DNA of 64,000 nt from Henriciella aquimarina (GCF_002088975.1 NZ_NCST01000027.1:1-64000), one strand, 5' to 3'. Counted from the first letter of the stretch, positions 35,926-46,976 are shown. Numbers and translations: made by a program. Notes: a model not told the origin generated them from the letters alone.

Positions 35926-37227
35926 ATGTCCGATATCGTCATCGAATCCGAAAACGACTCCAGGCGCCATGTCTATCTGCGCGACCTGAAGGTCAAAAGT
36001 CCGACCGAGCTGCTGGCTTATGCCGAGAGTCTGGAAGTCGAAAACGCGTCCTCGCTGCGCACCCAGGATATGCTTTATGCCATCCTGCGGGAGCTTGCCG
36101 AACGCGACATCACGATTATCGGCCGCGGCGTTCTCGAAGTCCTTCCGGACGGGTTTGGTTTCCTCCGGTCGCCGGAATCGAACTACCTGCCCGGGCCGGA
36201 CGACATCTATGTCAATCCGAAGCTCTTGAAGCAGGCCGGCCTGAAAACCGGTGATACGGTCGAAGGCCCGATCAAGGAGCCAGGCGAAGGCGAGCGTTAC
36301 TTTGCCCTGATGAGCGTAAACTCGATCAATTTCGAGGAGCCGGACAAGGCGCGCCAGAAGGTCCACTTCGACAACCTCGTTCCGCTTTATCCGGAAGAAC
36401 GTCTCCATATGGAGACCAATGATCCGACCAAGAAAGACCGGACCGGTCGCGTCATCGATATTGTCGCGCCGATCGGCAAGGGTCAGCGGGCGCTCATTGT
36501 TGCGCCGCCGCGCACCGGTAAGACGGTCATCCTGCAGAACATCGCGGCGTCTATCGAAGAGAACCATCCGGAATGCTATCTCATCGTCCTTCTGATCGAT
36601 GAGCGCCCGGAAGAAGTGACCGACATGAAGCGCTCGGTCCAGGGTGAGGTGATTTCCTCGACCTTCGACGAGCCGGCAACGCGTCACGTGGCTGTCGCCG
36701 AAATGGTGATCGAGAAAGCCAAGCGGCTGGTCGAGCATGGCCGCGATGTTGTCATCCTGCTCGACTCGATTACGCGTCTCGGCCGTGCCTATAACACGAC
36801 GGTTCCGAGCTCCGGCAAGGTGCTGACGGGTGGTGTGGATGCGAATGCGCTGCAGCGTCCCAAGCGCTTTTTCGGCGCGGCGCGGAACGTCGAGAATGGC
36901 GGGTCGCTTACCATTATCGCAACGGCGCTCATCGAGACCGGCTCGCGCATGGACGAAGTGATCTTCGAAGAGTTCAAGGGCACGGGTAACTCCGAAGTCG
37001 TGCTTGACCGCAAGATTGCTGACAAGCGGACCTTCCCGGCCATGGACATCATGAAGTCCGGCACCCGGAAGGAAGAGCTCATCACGCCGAAGGAGCAGCT
37101 GCAGAAGGTGTACATCCTTCGCCGCATCCTGAACCCGATGGGCACCTCGGATGCGATGGACTTCCTGCTCGACAAACTCCGTCAGACGAAGACGAATGAC
37201 GAGTTCTTCGAGGCCATGAAGAACTAG
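35926..37227 (+). CDS. rho: Transcription termination factor Rho
   Basis: 433 residues. The N-terminal RNA-binding domain has the helical [15 protein letters not shown] region and the RNP-like [21 protein letters not shown]; the ATPase domain has P-loop [11 protein letters not shown] and Walker [17 protein letters not shown], with the Q-loop/R-loop region [13 protein letters not shown]. Rho is the hexameric helicase that ends transcription of untranslated RNA. The start at 35926 gives the standard MSDIVIES N terminus. mnmE begins 3 bp after the stop. Confidence 0.97.
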   Translation: MSDIVIESENDSRRHVYLRDLKVKSPTELLAYAESLEVENASSLRTQDMLYAILRELAERDITIIGRGVLEVLPDGFGFLRSPESNYLPGPDDIYVNPKLLKQAGLKTGDTVEGPIKEPGEGERYFALMSVNSINFEEPDKARQKVHFDNLVPLYPEERLHMETNDPTKKDRTGRVIDIVAPIGKGQRALIVAPPRTGKTVILQNIAASIEENHPECYLIVLLIDERPEEVTDMKRSVQGEVISSTFDEPATRHVAVAEMVIEKAKRLVEHGRDVVILLDSITRLGRAYNTTVPSSGKVLTGGVDANALQRPKRFFGAARNVENGGSLTIIATALIETGSRMDEVIFEEFKGTGNSEVVLDRKIADKRTFPAMDIMKSGTRKEELITPKEQLQKVYILRRILNPMGTSDAMDFLLDKLRQTKTNDEFFEAMKN

Positions 37228-37230
37228 GCC

Positions 37231-38556
37231 ATGGCAGACGCGCGCGATACGATCTGCGCGCTTGCCTCCGGGCCGCCGCCAGCCGCGATTGCCATTGTGC
37301 GGATCAGCGGACCAAGGGTCCGCGAGATCTGTAGCGCGGTGTTCGAAAAAGGTGTCCCGGCGCCCCGCCACGCTGTCTTCGGCAGGTTCCTAGACGTTTC
37401 ACGTGACACAATCGATGAAGGCCTGGGGCTCTTCATGCCCGGGCCGTCCTCCTACACGGGCGAAGATACCGCGGAACTTTATCTGCATGGCGGCGCCGCG
37501 GTGATCGACCATGCACTGGATACGCTTTGCGCTTTCCCCGAAACGCGCCTGGCAGAGCCCGGCGAATTCACAAGACGCGCTTTCGAGAATGGCCGGCTGG
37601 ATCTTGTCGAGGCTGAAGGTGTCGCTGACCTGATCGACGCAGAAACGCGGGCTCAGAAATCACTGGCGCTCGACCAGCTCGACGGACGCCTCTCCGATCA
37701 ATATGCGGCCTGGCGGGTGGATCTCGTCAATGCGCTTGCGCTGCTCGAAGTCAGCATCGACTTTCCGGATGAAGAGGATGCGCCGGATGAGACGAGCGAT
37801 CCGGTCCGTGAGAAGCTGGAATCCATTCAGGCCTCGCTCGAGCAGGCACTGGATGATGAAGCCATTGGTGAGCGGATCCGGGATGGCTTCCGGATTGCGA
37901 TTGTCGGACCGCCAAATGCCGGCAAGTCGTCGGTCCTGAATCGCTTGGCGCGGCGGGAAGCAGCCATCGTGTCGGATATACCCGGCACGACCCGTGACAT
38001 TGTCGAGGTTCGCCTGAAGATAGGCGGTCAGATTGCATGGGTTGCCGATACGGCGGGCTTGCGCGAAGCGAGCGATGCGATCGAAGCAGAGGGGGTCCGG
38101 CGCGCGCGGGAAAGGGCGGCGGCTGCCGATTTGCGGATCCAGCTTCGCTCAGCCGATACGCGGCCGGATTTCCACGAAGCGGAGAGCGGCGACCTGCTTG
38201 TCCTCAACAAGACAGACCTTAGCGATGACGTCACGGTGCCCGAGGGTGGCCTGGCAATTTCTTCGCTGAGTGGCGACGGCTTCGAGGCGCTGGAGACGCG
38301 GCTTGCCGAAATCATCCGGGCAAAAGCCGGAGCCTCCGCGGCACCGCTGATTACCAGACGTCGTCACAGGGTGGCGCTCGAACAGGCGCAGTTTCACGTG
38401 AAACAGGCCCTCGATCTTCAGGCGCGCGGCGGAGGCGCGGAACTCGTTGCGGAAGATGTGCGCCTGGCTTCGCGCCAGCTCTCAGCCCTGATTGGCGAAA
38501 TCGGGGTTGAGGAAATCCTGGGCGCCGTCTTCTCTTCCTTCTGTATCGGGAAATGA
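37231..38556 (+). CDS. mnmE: tRNA modification GTPase MnmE
   Basis: 441 residues. The N-terminal folate-binding domain (DTICALASGPPPAAIAIVRISG, PSSYTGEDTAELYLHGG) is followed by a helical domain with an inserted G domain: G1 GPPNAGKSS (about 228), switch II DTAGLRE, G4 NKTD. The C-terminal FCIGK carries the catalytic Cys. With MnmG it installs carboxymethylaminomethyl groups on wobble U34 of tRNAs. Two parS-like sequences are embedded (37396-37409 imperfect, 38391-38404 perfect). Confidence 0.97.
   Translation: MADARDTICALASGPPPAAIAIVRISGPRVREICSAVFEKGVPAPRHAVFGRFLDVSRDTIDEGLGLFMPGPSSYTGEDTAELYLHGGAAVIDHALDTLCAFPETRLAEPGEFTRRAFENGRLDLVEAEGVADLIDAETRAQKSLALDQLDGRLSDQYAAWRVDLVNALALLEVSIDFPDEEDAPDETSDPVREKLESIQASLEQALDDEAIGERIRDGFRIAIVGPPNAGKSSVLNRLARREAAIVSDIPGTTRDIVEVRLKIGGQIAWVADTAGLREASDAIEAEGVRRARERAAAADLRIQLRSADTRPDFHEAESGDLLVLNKTDLSDDVTVPEGGLAISSLSGDGFEALETRLAEIIRAKAGASAAPLITRRRHRVALEQAQFHVKQALDLQARGGGAELVAEDVRLASRQLSALIGEIGVEEILGAVFSSFCIGK
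37396..37409. other. parS-like site 2 (in mnmE, one mismatch)
   Basis: GTTTCACGTGACAC, one mismatch from the 14-bp core palindrome; encodes VSRDT. The mismatch makes it the weakest of the six sites. Confidence 0.55.
38391..38404. other. parS-like site 3 (in mnmE)
   Basis: Perfect GTTTCACGTGAAAC core followed by A, as in the full 16-bp consensus; encodes FHVKQ. Confidence 0.8.
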
Positions 38557-38632
38557 GTCCGGCCCCTGTGTTTTGTGGGGCAGATGATGTATAGCGGCGC
38601 CCTTAGCGTACAGAAGCAGAGGAAGCAGCCAA

Positions 38633-40507
38633 ATGCCCGGTGCATTTGATTTCGATGTGATTGTTGTCGGCGGCGGACATGCCGGTTGCGAAGCGGCGAC
38701 GGCTGCGGCGCGGGCCGGCGTACGCACGGCACTGGTGACGCACAAGCTCGCAACGATTGGCGAGATGTCCTGCAACCCCGCGATTGGCGGGCTTGGCAAG
38801 GGCCATCTCGTCCGCGAGATTGATGCCCTCGATGGTGTCATGGCGCGCATGGCCGACAAGGCGGGCATCCAGTTCCGGCTGTTGAACCGCTCCAAGGGCC
38901 CGGCTGTCTGGGGCCCGCGCGCTCAGATTGACCGTAAGCTCTATCGCGAAGCGATGCAGGCCGAGCTTCAGGATTATCCGAACCTCACCCTGATCGAAGA
39001 TGGCGTAGAGGATCTTATTGTCGAAGATGGTCGCACCGCTGGTGTGATCGGTCAGACCGGTGGGACTTACCGGGCCGGCGCCGTCGTCATCACGACGGGC
39101 ACATTCCTGAAGGGGATCATCCATCGCGGCGAAGAACGCATAGAAGCCGGGCGGATTGGTGAAAAGCCGGCCATTGGTCTTTCCGATCGCCTCTATGCGC
39201 TGGAGCTACCCATGGGCCGGCTCAAGACGGGTACGCCTGCCCGCCTCGACGGATCAACGATCGATTGGGACCGCCTGGAAAAGCAGCCGGCCGATGAGGA
39301 GCCCGTTCCGTTTTCCTTCATGAGTGACCGGATCGAGGTGCCGCAGATCGCATGCGGGATCACTTATACGAATGAAGCGACCCATGACATCATTGCCGAG
39401 AACCTGAATAGTTCAGCGGTCTATTCCGGCGCGATTGCCGGGAAGGGGCCGCGCTATTGTCCGTCGATTGAGGACAAGGTTTACCGCTTTGCGGACAAGA
39501 CTCGCCATCAGATCTTTCTGGAGCCAGAAGGCCTGGATGACGATACGGTCTATCCGAATGGAATTTCGACATCGCTTCCCATCGATGTCCAGGAAGCTTT
39601 CGTCCGCACGATTGAGGGCCTGGAAAATGTCCGGATTATCCAGCCCGGCTATGCGATCGAATACGATTATGTCGATCCGCGCGCGCTAAATCACGGGCTT
39701 GAGGTAAAAGTCCTGCCGGGTCTTTTCCTGGCTGGCCAGATCAATGGGACGACGGGATATGAAGAAGCCGGCGCCCAAGGCTTGGTTGCCGGTCTGAATG
39801 CGGCGCGGCATGTGCGTGGGCTGTCGGCGGCACGCTTTGATCGCGCCGAAGCCTATATCGGGGTTCTTATTGACGATCTGGTCACGCGTGGCGTGACGGA
39901 GCCTTATCGCATGTTCACATCGCGGGCCGAATACCGGCTTGCTCTAAGGTCCGATAATGCCGACCAACGCCTGACACAGCGTGGCATTGAGCTTGGACTT
40001 GTCCAGGAAAAGCGAGCCGCGATGTTTCACGTGAAACATCAGGGTCTCGAATCCGGACGTTCGCTTCTGAAAGATCTTGTGCTGACGCCGAAACAGGCGG
40101 CCGGCCATGGCTGGAAGGTCAATCAGGATGGCCAGCGCCGTTCGGCCTGGGACTATCTGGCATACCCGGATATTGGGTTCGAGCACATAGAAGCCGCGTT
40201 CCCGGAAGTGTCTTCCATCAGTGTTGCAGACCGGGCTCAGCTCGCGATCGAAGCAACCTATGCCGGTTATCTTGAGCGGCAGAAGGCTGATGTTGAAGCG
40301 TTGCGCCGGGACGAGGCGCTGGAAATCCCTGCCGATTTTGATTTCGCAAGCGTTGGTGGCCTGTCGAATGAGGCGCGCGCGAAGCTCGAAGCCGTTCGTC
40401 CATCCACACTTGGCCAGGCGGCACGGATCGAAGGCGTGACTCCCGGCGCGCTCGTTTCGCTTCTTGCCCATGTGAAGCGGCGCAAACCCCAGCGCGCTGC
40501 GAGTTAG
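38633..40507 (+). CDS. mnmG: tRNA uridine-5-carboxymethylaminomethyl modification enzyme MnmG
   Basis: 624 residues. FAD-binding [12 protein letters not shown] (13-24), the active-site [22 protein letters not shown] with its Cys, [15 protein letters not shown], and the C-terminal helical domain ending in YAGYLERQ and a SLLAHVKRR tail. It binds FAD and NADH and works with MnmE. Spacing to rsmG is 2 bp. A perfect parS palindrome (40023-40038) lies in the insert region, encoding MFHVKH, a residue string seen at this place in other alphaproteobacteria. Confidence 0.97.
   Translation: MPGAFDFDVIVVGGGHAGCEAATAAARAGVRTALVTHKLATIGEMSCNPAIGGLGKGHLVREIDALDGVMARMADKAGIQFRLLNRSKGPAVWGPRAQIDRKLYREAMQAELQDYPNLTLIEDGVEDLIVEDGRTAGVIGQTGGTYRAGAVVITTGTFLKGIIHRGEERIEAGRIGEKPAIGLSDRLYALELPMGRLKTGTPARLDGSTIDWDRLEKQPADEEPVPFSFMSDRIEVPQIACGITYTNEATHDIIAENLNSSAVYSGAIAGKGPRYCPSIEDKVYRFADKTRHQIFLEPEGLDDDTVYPNGISTSLPIDVQEAFVRTIEGLENVRIIQPGYAIEYDYVDPRALNHGLEVKVLPGLFLAGQINGTTGYEEAGAQGLVAGLNAARHVRGLSAARFDRAEAYIGVLIDDLVTRGVTEPYRMFTSRAEYRLALRSDNADQRLTQRGIELGLVQEKRAAMFHVKHQGLESGRSLLKDLVLTPKQAAGHGWKVNQDGQRRSAWDYLAYPDIGFEHIEAAFPEVSSISVADRAQLAIEATYAGYLERQKADVEALRRDEALEIPADFDFASVGGLSNEARAKLEAVRPSTLGQAARIEGVTPGALVSLLAHVKRRKPQRAAS
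40023..40038. other. parS-like site 4 (in mnmG)
   Basis: TGTTTCACGTGAAACA, exact 16-bp match to the parS consensus; 5.9 kb from the origin candidate. Confidence 0.9.
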
Positions 40508-40509
40508 GC

Positions 40510-41130
40510 ATGACAGAAAACGAAGCCCGGCAAGCGCTTGCCGATCTCGATGTTTCACGTGAAACACTCGACCGCCTGGAGCGGCTCGTGGCCCTGCTCG
40601 ATGAATGGCGTCAGCGGATGAACCTGATTGGTCCGCGGGAAATGGACCAGATCTGGGCGCGGCATGTTTTCGACAGCGCACAGCTCATCCCCTTGGTCAC
40701 CAGACAGTCGCGTATTCTGGATATTGGATCGGGCGCCGGATTCCCGGGACTGGTCCTTGCGTGTCATGTGGCTGAGGGAGACGGCTCCGTGATATTACTG
40801 GAGTCGGTCGGAAAGAAGTGTGCCTTCCTCTCCGCAGCGATATCGGAGCTGGCGCTTCCTGCGAAGGTGCTGAACAAGCGCATCGAATCCGTCGAGGCCG
40901 GAACTGTCGACTTTGTTACAGCCCGCGCGCTCGCGCCGTTGCGAAAACTTCTGGACTATTCCGCGCCCTGGCTGCTTCGCGGGGCGACAGGTCTATTTTT
41001 CAAGGGGGAACACTGGCGAGAAGAATTGACGGAAGCCTCGGAATACTGGAATCTCGCCTATGAGGCGATTCCGAGTCGCACCAGCGAAACCGGGGTTATT
41101 CTTAAGATAATGGAGGCGCAACGTGTCTGA
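40510..41130 (+). CDS. rsmG: 16S rRNA (guanine527-N7)-methyltransferase RsmG
   Basis: 206 residues. RQRMNLIGPREMDQIWARHVFDS precedes the SAM-binding motif ILDIGSGAGFPGLVLA; VTARALAPL is the conserved catalytic-domain strand. It methylates G527 of 16S rRNA. It overlaps parA by 8 nt. The segment LDVSRETLDRL is encoded by a perfect parS palindrome near the start of the gene (40551-40566). Confidence 0.95.
   Translation: MTENEARQALADLDVSRETLDRLERLVALLDEWRQRMNLIGPREMDQIWARHVFDSAQLIPLVTRQSRILDIGSGAGFPGLVLACHVAEGDGSVILLESVGKKCAFLSAAISELALPAKVLNKRIESVEAGTVDFVTARALAPLRKLLDYSAPWLLRGATGLFFKGEHWREELTEASEYWNLAYEAIPSRTSETGVILKIMEAQRV
40551..40566. other. parS-like site 5 (in rsmG)
   Basis: TGTTTCACGTGAAACA, exact 16-bp consensus match, 528 bp after site 4; encodes VSRET. 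Confidence 0.9.
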
Positions 41131-41938
41131 TTCCGGCACCCGTATCCTGGCTGTGGCCAATCAAAAAGGCGGGGTCGGTAAGACCACGACCTCAATCAAT
41201 CTCGGGACGGCCCTTGCGGCGGTCGGACGCCGAGTTCTGGTTGTCGATTTCGATGCCCAGGGGAATGCGTCGACAGGGCTCGGCATCATGCGTGCCGACC
41301 GCCGGCTGACGAGTTACGATGTTGTCGTGGACCGCATGCCGCTTGAAGAAGCGATCATGCCAACCTTGGTGCCGCGTCTTGAGATCGTGCCCGGGGATGA
41401 AAACCTCTCCGGTGTCGAGACGGAGCTGGCCGAAGATCCGCGCCGCTCCTACCGCTTGCGCGAAGCGATCCATGATTATGTCGAGCGCGCCGCGAACGAT
41501 CCGGAAAAGCGCTATGATTTTATCCTGATCGACTGTCCGCCCTCGCTTTCATCCCTGACGATCAATGCGATGACCGCAGCTGACGCGCTTCTCGTGCCTC
41601 TGCAGTGTGAGTTCCTGGCGCTCGAAGGCTTGAGCCAATTGCTGCGGACGGTCGAGGTCGTCCGGTCGGGGCTCAACCCGAAACTCGATATTCAGGGCGT
41701 GGTCCTGACCATGTTTGACCGGCGCAACAATCTCTCGGACCAGGTGGCCGATGAAGTGCGCAACGTTCTTGGCAACAAGGTTTACCGGACGGTCATACCG
41801 CGGAATGTCCGTCTGTCCGAAGCGCCGAGTTTCGGTAAGCCGGCTCTTCTATATGATTATCGCTGCCCCGGCAGTGAGGCCTATATTCGCCTGGCCTCGG
41901 AAATGCTTCAGCGAGAACGAGCAAGGCAGGTGGCCTGA
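41123..41938 (+). CDS. parA: Chromosome partitioning ATPase ParA
   Basis: 271 residues from GTG 41123 with GGAGG 6 nt upstream. The deviant Walker A KGGVGKTTT (15-23) with signature Lys, VVDFDAQGNAST and ILIDCPPSL are the ParA/MinD motifs. The ATP-dimer binds DNA nonspecifically and pulls ParB-parS complexes apart. It overlaps rsmG by 8 nt and its stop overlaps the parB ATG (TGATG). Confidence 0.97.
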   Translation: MSDSGTRILAVANQKGGVGKTTTSINLGTALAAVGRRVLVVDFDAQGNASTGLGIMRADRRLTSYDVVVDRMPLEEAIMPTLVPRLEIVPGDENLSGVETELAEDPRRSYRLREAIHDYVERAANDPEKRYDFILIDCPPSLSSLTINAMTAADALLVPLQCEFLALEGLSQLLRTVEVVRSGLNPKLDIQGVVLTMFDRRNNLSDQVADEVRNVLGNKVYRTVIPRNVRLSEAPSFGKPALLYDYRCPGSEAYIRLASEMLQRERARQVA

Positions 41939-42858
41939 TGGCAACCGAACCGAAGTCCAAATCCAGCCGTCTCGGCCGCGGCCTCTCCGCCTTGATCGGG
42001 GAGGTCGAAGGCGCGTCCAGTTATGAGAGCGCGCCGGAAGAGGCCGAAACTGTTTCACGTGAAACGTCGACCATCCCGATCAAGGATGTCCGTCCGAACC
42101 CGCAGCAGCCTCGGCGCTATTTTGCCGAGGCGGATCTGGCCGAACTGGCTGAATCCATCCGGGCGAAGGGTGTTCTCCAGGCGATCCTGGTGCGCCCGGA
42201 TCCGAAGGATAATGGCAAGTATCAGATCATCGCCGGCGAGCGCCGCTGGCGGGCCGCCAAGCAGGCCGGCCTCAGTGATATTCCGGCGACGATCCGCAAT
42301 CTGGATGAACTCGAACTGCTTGAAGTCGGGATTATTGAGAACGTCCAGCGGACGGATTTGAATCCGATTGAAGAAGCCGAGGCTTATGGCGCGCTTATGA
42401 AGCGGTTCGGCCGGACCCAGGAGGGGCTCGCCGAAAGCGTTGGCAAGAGCCGTGCGCACATCGCGAATACAATCCGGCTGCTACAGCTTTCAGAGACGGC
42501 CCGCAATCACCTTCGTGAAGGCCGGATTTCAGCCGGCCATGCCAGGGCCGCCTTGGGGGCGGCAGACCCGGATGCTGTCGTTGCGATGGCGGTCCAGAAA
42601 GGCTTGAGCGTTCGCGAAGTGGAAGCGCTGGTCAAGCGCGGCCGCGACGACGGCGCGATGAATACAATCGCGAAAAAGGTTTCGGCCGACGAAAAGGACG
42701 TTGATACTGAAGCGTTGGAAGCGGATCTGTCTCGGGCCCTGGGCCTGCCAGTGGATATACGTCACAAGGCCAATGGCGGTGAGCTACGTATCAAGTACCG
42801 GGATCTGGAACAGCTGGACGATCTCTGCCGCAAGCTTACGGCGAAGCGACAGGCCTAG
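41938..42858 (+). CDS. parB: Chromosome partitioning CTPase ParB
   Basis: 306 residues. The N-terminal ParA-contact segment RLGRGLSALIGE (11-22), the CTP-binding boxes with GERRWRA (100-106) and ENVQRTDLNPIEEA, a helix-turn-helix KSRAHIANTIRLLQL that reads parS, and a C-terminal dimerisation region. ParB loads at parS and slides as a CTP clamp, forming the segregation complex. A parS-like site lies within its own 5' region (42051-42066). It overlaps holA by 23 bp (convergent). Confidence 0.97.
   Translation: MATEPKSKSSRLGRGLSALIGEVEGASSYESAPEEAETVSRETSTIPIKDVRPNPQQPRRYFAEADLAELAESIRAKGVLQAILVRPDPKDNGKYQIIAGERRWRAAKQAGLSDIPATIRNLDELELLEVGIIENVQRTDLNPIEEAEAYGALMKRFGRTQEGLAESVGKSRAHIANTIRLLQLSETARNHLREGRISAGHARAALGAADPDAVVAMAVQKGLSVREVEALVKRGRDDGAMNTIAKKVSADEKDVDTEALEADLSRALGLPVDIRHKANGGELRIKYRDLEQLDDLCRKLTAKRQA
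42051..42066. other. parS-like site 6 (in parB)
   Basis: TGTTTCACGTGAAACG, 15 of 16 consensus bases with a perfect 14-bp core; encodes VSRET. It is the most origin-distal site, 7.9 kb away, and could allow ParB to influence its own transcription. Confidence 0.85.
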
Positions 42859-43888
42859 ACCGCTTTGCTGCGGATCGAAGAATATTTAATAAAAGCAATC
42901 GGATAGATGCGTCAGCGGCCGGCCCGCTCTGCTTTGCCTGAAGCTCGTGATCGTGGATTGCCGCCATCAGCCGGGTCAGGGCCGGCATCGACCAGCGATC
43001 CATGCGCGCCCGGAAAGCGGGCCATTCCGATTGCCAGACGGGCGGTTTCAGTTTCATGCCGACATTCCCGCCCGTGCCGGCAAGGCCGCGCGCTTGCAGG
43101 AGGCGCCGGACTTCGCTTTCAAGCGCGCGCAGGATGCTGATCGCGGAGGTTCCGGCTTCGGCCACGCGGTCATATTCCTCAAGGCATTTCACCGCCTGGC
43201 CGTCCAGCGCGGCATGTATCATGTCGCGGATACTGTTATCGGCGTCTGTTTGAGAAAGCTGGCGGATATCGGCGAGCGAGATGGGCCGGCCAAGATCATA
43301 GCCAAAGAGGACCAGTTTGTCGGTTTCCTGATTGGCCAGCCCGCGATGGCCTGGCAGCGCACTGGTGAACCGGTCCAGTGCCTCATCCTCGATTTCAATC
43401 TGCTCGGCTTTCAGCTTTTCGACCACGAGATCGCGGATGGATTGCTCCGTGTCAGAAAAGACATGAACGGTGGCGGCCGTTTTTGCCGCTTCGATGCCGG
43501 TGCGAAGTTTCGACCGTTTCGCGAGGGTACCGGCCTGGATGATGAGCCGGTTGGCGAAGGGCGTACCCTGGGCATCGGCCTCGCCGACCAGGTCCAGGAT
43601 TATCTTGGCGAGTTTTTCGCCCGAGGTTCTGATGCGGATGATGTCTGTTTCGCCGAGCAGCGAGGCCGTCTCAATGCGGTTTATGAGCAGGCCGGGTTCG
43701 CGGCGAACATCGTCATCATCAAGACTGAGCGTGTTCGCGTTTCCGCCCTCGGCTTTCGTCCAGCCGCCTATAAATTGCGTCGCCGTGTCAGCAACGACGC
43801 CATCATCATCGCCGAAGACGAGAATGCACCAGATGTCGGGACTTGGCTTTCGGACCTGGCCGGAAATCGCGCCGCCCTTGAGAATCAT
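42836..43888 (-). CDS. holA: DNA polymerase III delta subunit
   Basis: 350 residues of the HolA family: the opening [25 protein letters not shown] region, LARRLIIQAG-like strand LIIQAGTLAKRSKLR, and the central LPGHRGLANQETDKLVLFGY, typical of the clamp-loader subunit that opens the beta ring. The N-terminal P-loop is degenerate, as is normal for delta. It overlaps lptE by 4 nt and is the last gene of leuS-lptE-holA. It overlaps the end of convergent parB by 23 bp. Confidence 0.92.
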   Translation of the reverse strand: MILKGGAISGQVRKPSPDIWCILVFGDDDGVVADTATQFIGGWTKAEGGNANTLSLDDDDVRREPGLLINRIETASLLGETDIIRIRTSGEKLAKIILDLVGEADAQGTPFANRLIIQAGTLAKRSKLRTGIEAAKTAATVHVFSDTEQSIRDLVVEKLKAEQIEIEDEALDRFTSALPGHRGLANQETDKLVLFGYDLGRPISLADIRQLSQTDADNSIRDMIHAALDGQAVKCLEEYDRVAEAGTSAISILRALESEVRRLLQARGLAGTGGNVGMKLKPPVWQSEWPAFRARMDRWSMPALTRLMAAIHDHELQAKQSGPAADASIRLLLLNILRSAAKRSRPVASP

Positions 43889-44382
43889 GAAGCGTCCTGA
43901 TCCTGCTGCCCCTGAACCTGTATCCGCAGCTGCTCCACGATCTGGCGGGAGAGCTCTGCCATGGCCCGCTCGGCGGCATAAGTCTGGGCTGAGACGTCAG
44001 AATAGGGGGTGGCGGTCGCGGCGAACGGAACCTGGACGCTGGCATCGCCGCGGATCGGGCCATTGTCGGTTTCGAGTGTGTATTGTCCGCGAGCATTGAT
44101 AAATGAGCGCGAGACGGCCCCATCGGGCAGCAGGGTCGCGCGGGCAATACGCTCATTGAGCGAGATTGTCAGATGTGCGGCCCCATCCAGACCCGGAAGG
44201 CCGGGTGACAGCTCCCGCAGCAGGGCTTGGCGCAAGTTATATCCGGACCGGCCCGGTATCGGCTGAATGGTAATATTATGCGCGGAGGCGGCATTGCTGC
44301 CGGTCTGGCCGGCATAGAGCGGACGGAAGCCGCAGGCCGACAGGCATCCAAGCAGGGCCAGCAGGGTAATGAGCCTGATCAT
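43885..44382 (-). CDS. lptE: LPS-assembly lipoprotein LptE
   Basis: 165 residues with a lipoprotein signal peptide ([19 protein letters not shown]; lipid Cys in SACGF). The CGFRPLYA start and the leuS-lptE-holA order are diagnostic. LptE plugs the LptD barrel to deliver LPS to the outer surface. The C terminus is Gln-rich. It overlaps leuS and holA by 4 nt each. Sequence conservation outside the N terminus is low, as is usual. Confidence 0.9.
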   Translation of the reverse strand: MIRLITLLALLGCLSACGFRPLYAGQTGSNAASAHNITIQPIPGRSGYNLRQALLRELSPGLPGLDGAAHLTISLNERIARATLLPDGAVSRSFINARGQYTLETDNGPIRGDASVQVPFAATATPYSDVSAQTYAAERAMAELSRQIVEQLRIQVQGQQDQDAS

Positions 44383-46940
44383 GCGGCTACGATATTCACA
44401 ATCCGGCCGGGCACAACAATCACTTTCTTGATTTCCTTGCCGGCAATGAAGTCGCTGATGTCGGGGCTGGCCAGGGCAATCTTCTCGATGTCCTGTGATG
44501 GTGTCGAGTTTTCGACCTCAATCTCCCCGCGCCGCTTGCCATTCACCTGGATTGGAAGCGTCATCGTGTTTTCCGCCATGAGAGCCGGATCGGACTCTGG
44601 CCAGGCAGCTTCGGAAACAAAGCCATCTTCGCCCAGGGCGTCCCAGCATTCTTCGGCCAGGTGTGGCATGAACGGCATGAGGCAGACAGCCAGCATGCGC
44701 GCGCTGGCCCGTTGGCTCGCAAGCGATTCCTCGCTCGAGGTCTCGGCTTTTTTCAGCGTGTTGACCCAGTCATGGCAGGCGGCAATGGCGGCGTTGAAGC
44801 GGAATTCACGAATGGCCTTGTCGATGGCCGCCGCGGTCCGGTGCGAATATTTCACCAAGGGTGTTGGCTTTTCACTTGCCGGGGCCTCGCCGGCGTCGCC
44901 AAGCTTTGCAAAGAGCGCCCAGACGCGCTGGACATAGCGGGCTGCGCCTTCGGCACCCGATTGCGTCCATTCGACATCGCGTTCCGGAGGGCTGTCGGAC
45001 AGCACAAACCAGCGGGCGGTGTCAGCGCCGAAGGTCGAGATGATCTCGTCAGGATCGATCACGTTCCTCTTCGACTTGGACATCTTCTCGATCGGTCCGG
45101 CCGTTACAGCTTCCCCGGAGGATTTGAGGATGAGGGTGTCCCCCTGGCGCTCGACTTCCGAGGGCTCGACCCATTTTCCGTCCGGGCCCTTATAGGTCTC
45201 GTGGGTAACCATGCCCTGTGTGAACAGGCCGGAGAAAGGCTCGCCGCTGGGCAGGTCGAGCTCGCCGACATCGCGCATCGCGCGGGCAATGAAGCGGGAA
45301 TAGAGCAAGTGAAGGACGGCGTGTTCGACGCCGCCGACATACTGATCGACCGGCAACCAGTAGCCGCGTTCCTCGCGGTCGGACTCGCTGGCAAAACGGA
45401 TATAGTACCAGGAGGAGTCGACGAAGGTGTCGAGCGTGTCGGTTTCACGCTCGGCCTTGGCGCCGCATTTGGGGCAATCGACATGTCTCCAGCTTGGATG
45501 ATGCGCGAGCGGATTGCCCGGTTTCTCGAAGGAAACGTCTTTCGGCAGGGTAACCGGCAGATCCTGCTCGGGCACGGGCACCGCGCCGCAACCGGCGCAA
45601 TGGATGATCGGGATCGGGCAGCCCCAATAACGCTGCCGGGAAACGCCCCAATCGCGCAGACGATAATTTACCTTGCCTTCGCCAAGGCCCATCGCTTCGA
45701 TTTTGGAGACGGCTTCCGTCTTGGCAGCATCGATATCGAGACCATCGAGGAAGCTGGAATTGAAGATCTTGCCGGGCCCGACATAGGCTTCCGTGTCGAC
45801 CGTGAAGGTGCCGGCGTCCGCCTCTGACGGCAAGACGACGGGGCGTACGGGCAGGTCATATTTCCGTGCAAAATCAAGGTCGCGCTGGTCATGGGCCGGA
45901 CAGGCGAAGATGGCGCCTGTGCCATAGCCCATGAGGACGAAATTGGCGGTCCAGACGGGCAGTTTGATCGACGGATCAAATGGATGCGAAACGCGCAAGC
46001 CCGTATCAAGCCCGATCTTCTCGGCCTTTTCGATCGCTTCTTCACTGGTGCCGATGCGGGCGCAGGCGTTGCGGAAATCCTGGATCTCCGAATTGGACGC
46101 AGCGAGCTCTACGGTCAGCGGGTGATCGGGTGACAGCGCGATGAAGCTTGCGCCGAATAGTGTATCCGGCCGCGTGGTGAAGATCTCGATGCCATCCTCA
46201 TACCCGGCTGGCACATCGCCCTCGAACGGGAAGCGCATTTGCAGGCCTTCGGACCGGCCGATCCAGTTGGCCTGCATGATGCGGACTTTTTCGGGCCAGT
46301 TCTCGAGCGTATCGATGCCGTCGAGCAGCTCGTCGGCATAATGGGTGATCTTGAGGAACCACTGTGTCAGTTCGCGCTGTTCGACTTCCGCGCCGCTGCG
46401 CCAGCCCTTGCCGTCGATGACCTGTTCATTGGCGAGGACTGTGTTGTCGACCGGGTCCCAGTTGACCTTGCTGGCCTTGCGGTAAGCGAGCCCGGCCTTC
46501 AGCAGCGTCAGGAAGATGCGCTGTTGTTCGCCATAATAGTCTTCGTCGCAGGTCGCGAATTCGCGGCTCCAGTCGAGCGTCAGGCCGAGCTTCTGGAGCT
46601 GGGCGCGCATCGAGTCGATGTTCTTGTAGGTCCACTCGCCGGGGTGCACGCCGCGTTCGATTGCGGCATTCTCCGCAGGCAGGCCAAAGGCGTCCCAGCC
46701 CATCGGGTGTAGGACATTGTGGCCATGCGCGCGCCGGTGGCGGGCGACGACATCGCCCATCGCATAATTGCGCACATGCCCCATATGGATGCGCCCGGAT
46801 GGATAGGGAAACATCTCGAGGACGTAGGATTTTGGCTTGCCGGGGGCCTCGGCCGGGGATTTCGCCCGGAAGATGTCTGCCTTATCCCAGGCTTCACGCC
46901 ACTTGGCTTCCGCGGCTTGCGGGTCATAGCGAGACGACAC
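44379..46940 (-). CDS. leuS: Leucyl-tRNA synthetase
   Basis: 853 residues from GTG 46940 with GGAGGGG just upstream. Class I signatures: HIGH-type [17 protein letters not shown] and KMSKSKRNV, with the CP1 editing domain between ([19 protein letters not shown] contains the conserved editing Thr-rich region) and a zinc-like insertion [18 protein letters not shown]. It charges tRNA-Leu. It heads leuS-lptE-holA. Length and motifs are complete. Confidence 0.97.
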   Translation of the reverse strand: MSSRYDPQAAEAKWREAWDKADIFRAKSPAEAPGKPKSYVLEMFPYPSGRIHMGHVRNYAMGDVVARHRRAHGHNVLHPMGWDAFGLPAENAAIERGVHPGEWTYKNIDSMRAQLQKLGLTLDWSREFATCDEDYYGEQQRIFLTLLKAGLAYRKASKVNWDPVDNTVLANEQVIDGKGWRSGAEVEQRELTQWFLKITHYADELLDGIDTLENWPEKVRIMQANWIGRSEGLQMRFPFEGDVPAGYEDGIEIFTTRPDTLFGASFIALSPDHPLTVELAASNSEIQDFRNACARIGTSEEAIEKAEKIGLDTGLRVSHPFDPSIKLPVWTANFVLMGYGTGAIFACPAHDQRDLDFARKYDLPVRPVVLPSEADAGTFTVDTEAYVGPGKIFNSSFLDGLDIDAAKTEAVSKIEAMGLGEGKVNYRLRDWGVSRQRYWGCPIPIIHCAGCGAVPVPEQDLPVTLPKDVSFEKPGNPLAHHPSWRHVDCPKCGAKAERETDTLDTFVDSSWYYIRFASESDREERGYWLPVDQYVGGVEHAVLHLLYSRFIARAMRDVGELDLPSGEPFSGLFTQGMVTHETYKGPDGKWVEPSEVERQGDTLILKSSGEAVTAGPIEKMSKSKRNVIDPDEIISTFGADTARWFVLSDSPPERDVEWTQSGAEGAARYVQRVWALFAKLGDAGEAPASEKPTPLVKYSHRTAAAIDKAIREFRFNAAIAACHDWVNTLKKAETSSEESLASQRASARMLAVCLMPFMPHLAEECWDALGEDGFVSEAAWPESDPALMAENTMTLPIQVNGKRRGEIEVENSTPSQDIEKIALASPDISDFIAGKEIKKVIVVPGRIVNIVAA

Positions 46941-46976
46941 ACGCCCCTCCCAGATTTGATTGACCAGTTCGGCTGG

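Noticed and set aside
35911-37371. Long open frame (486 codons) antisense to rho
   Set aside because: rho is intact on the plus strand; the antisense product shows no recognisable motif.
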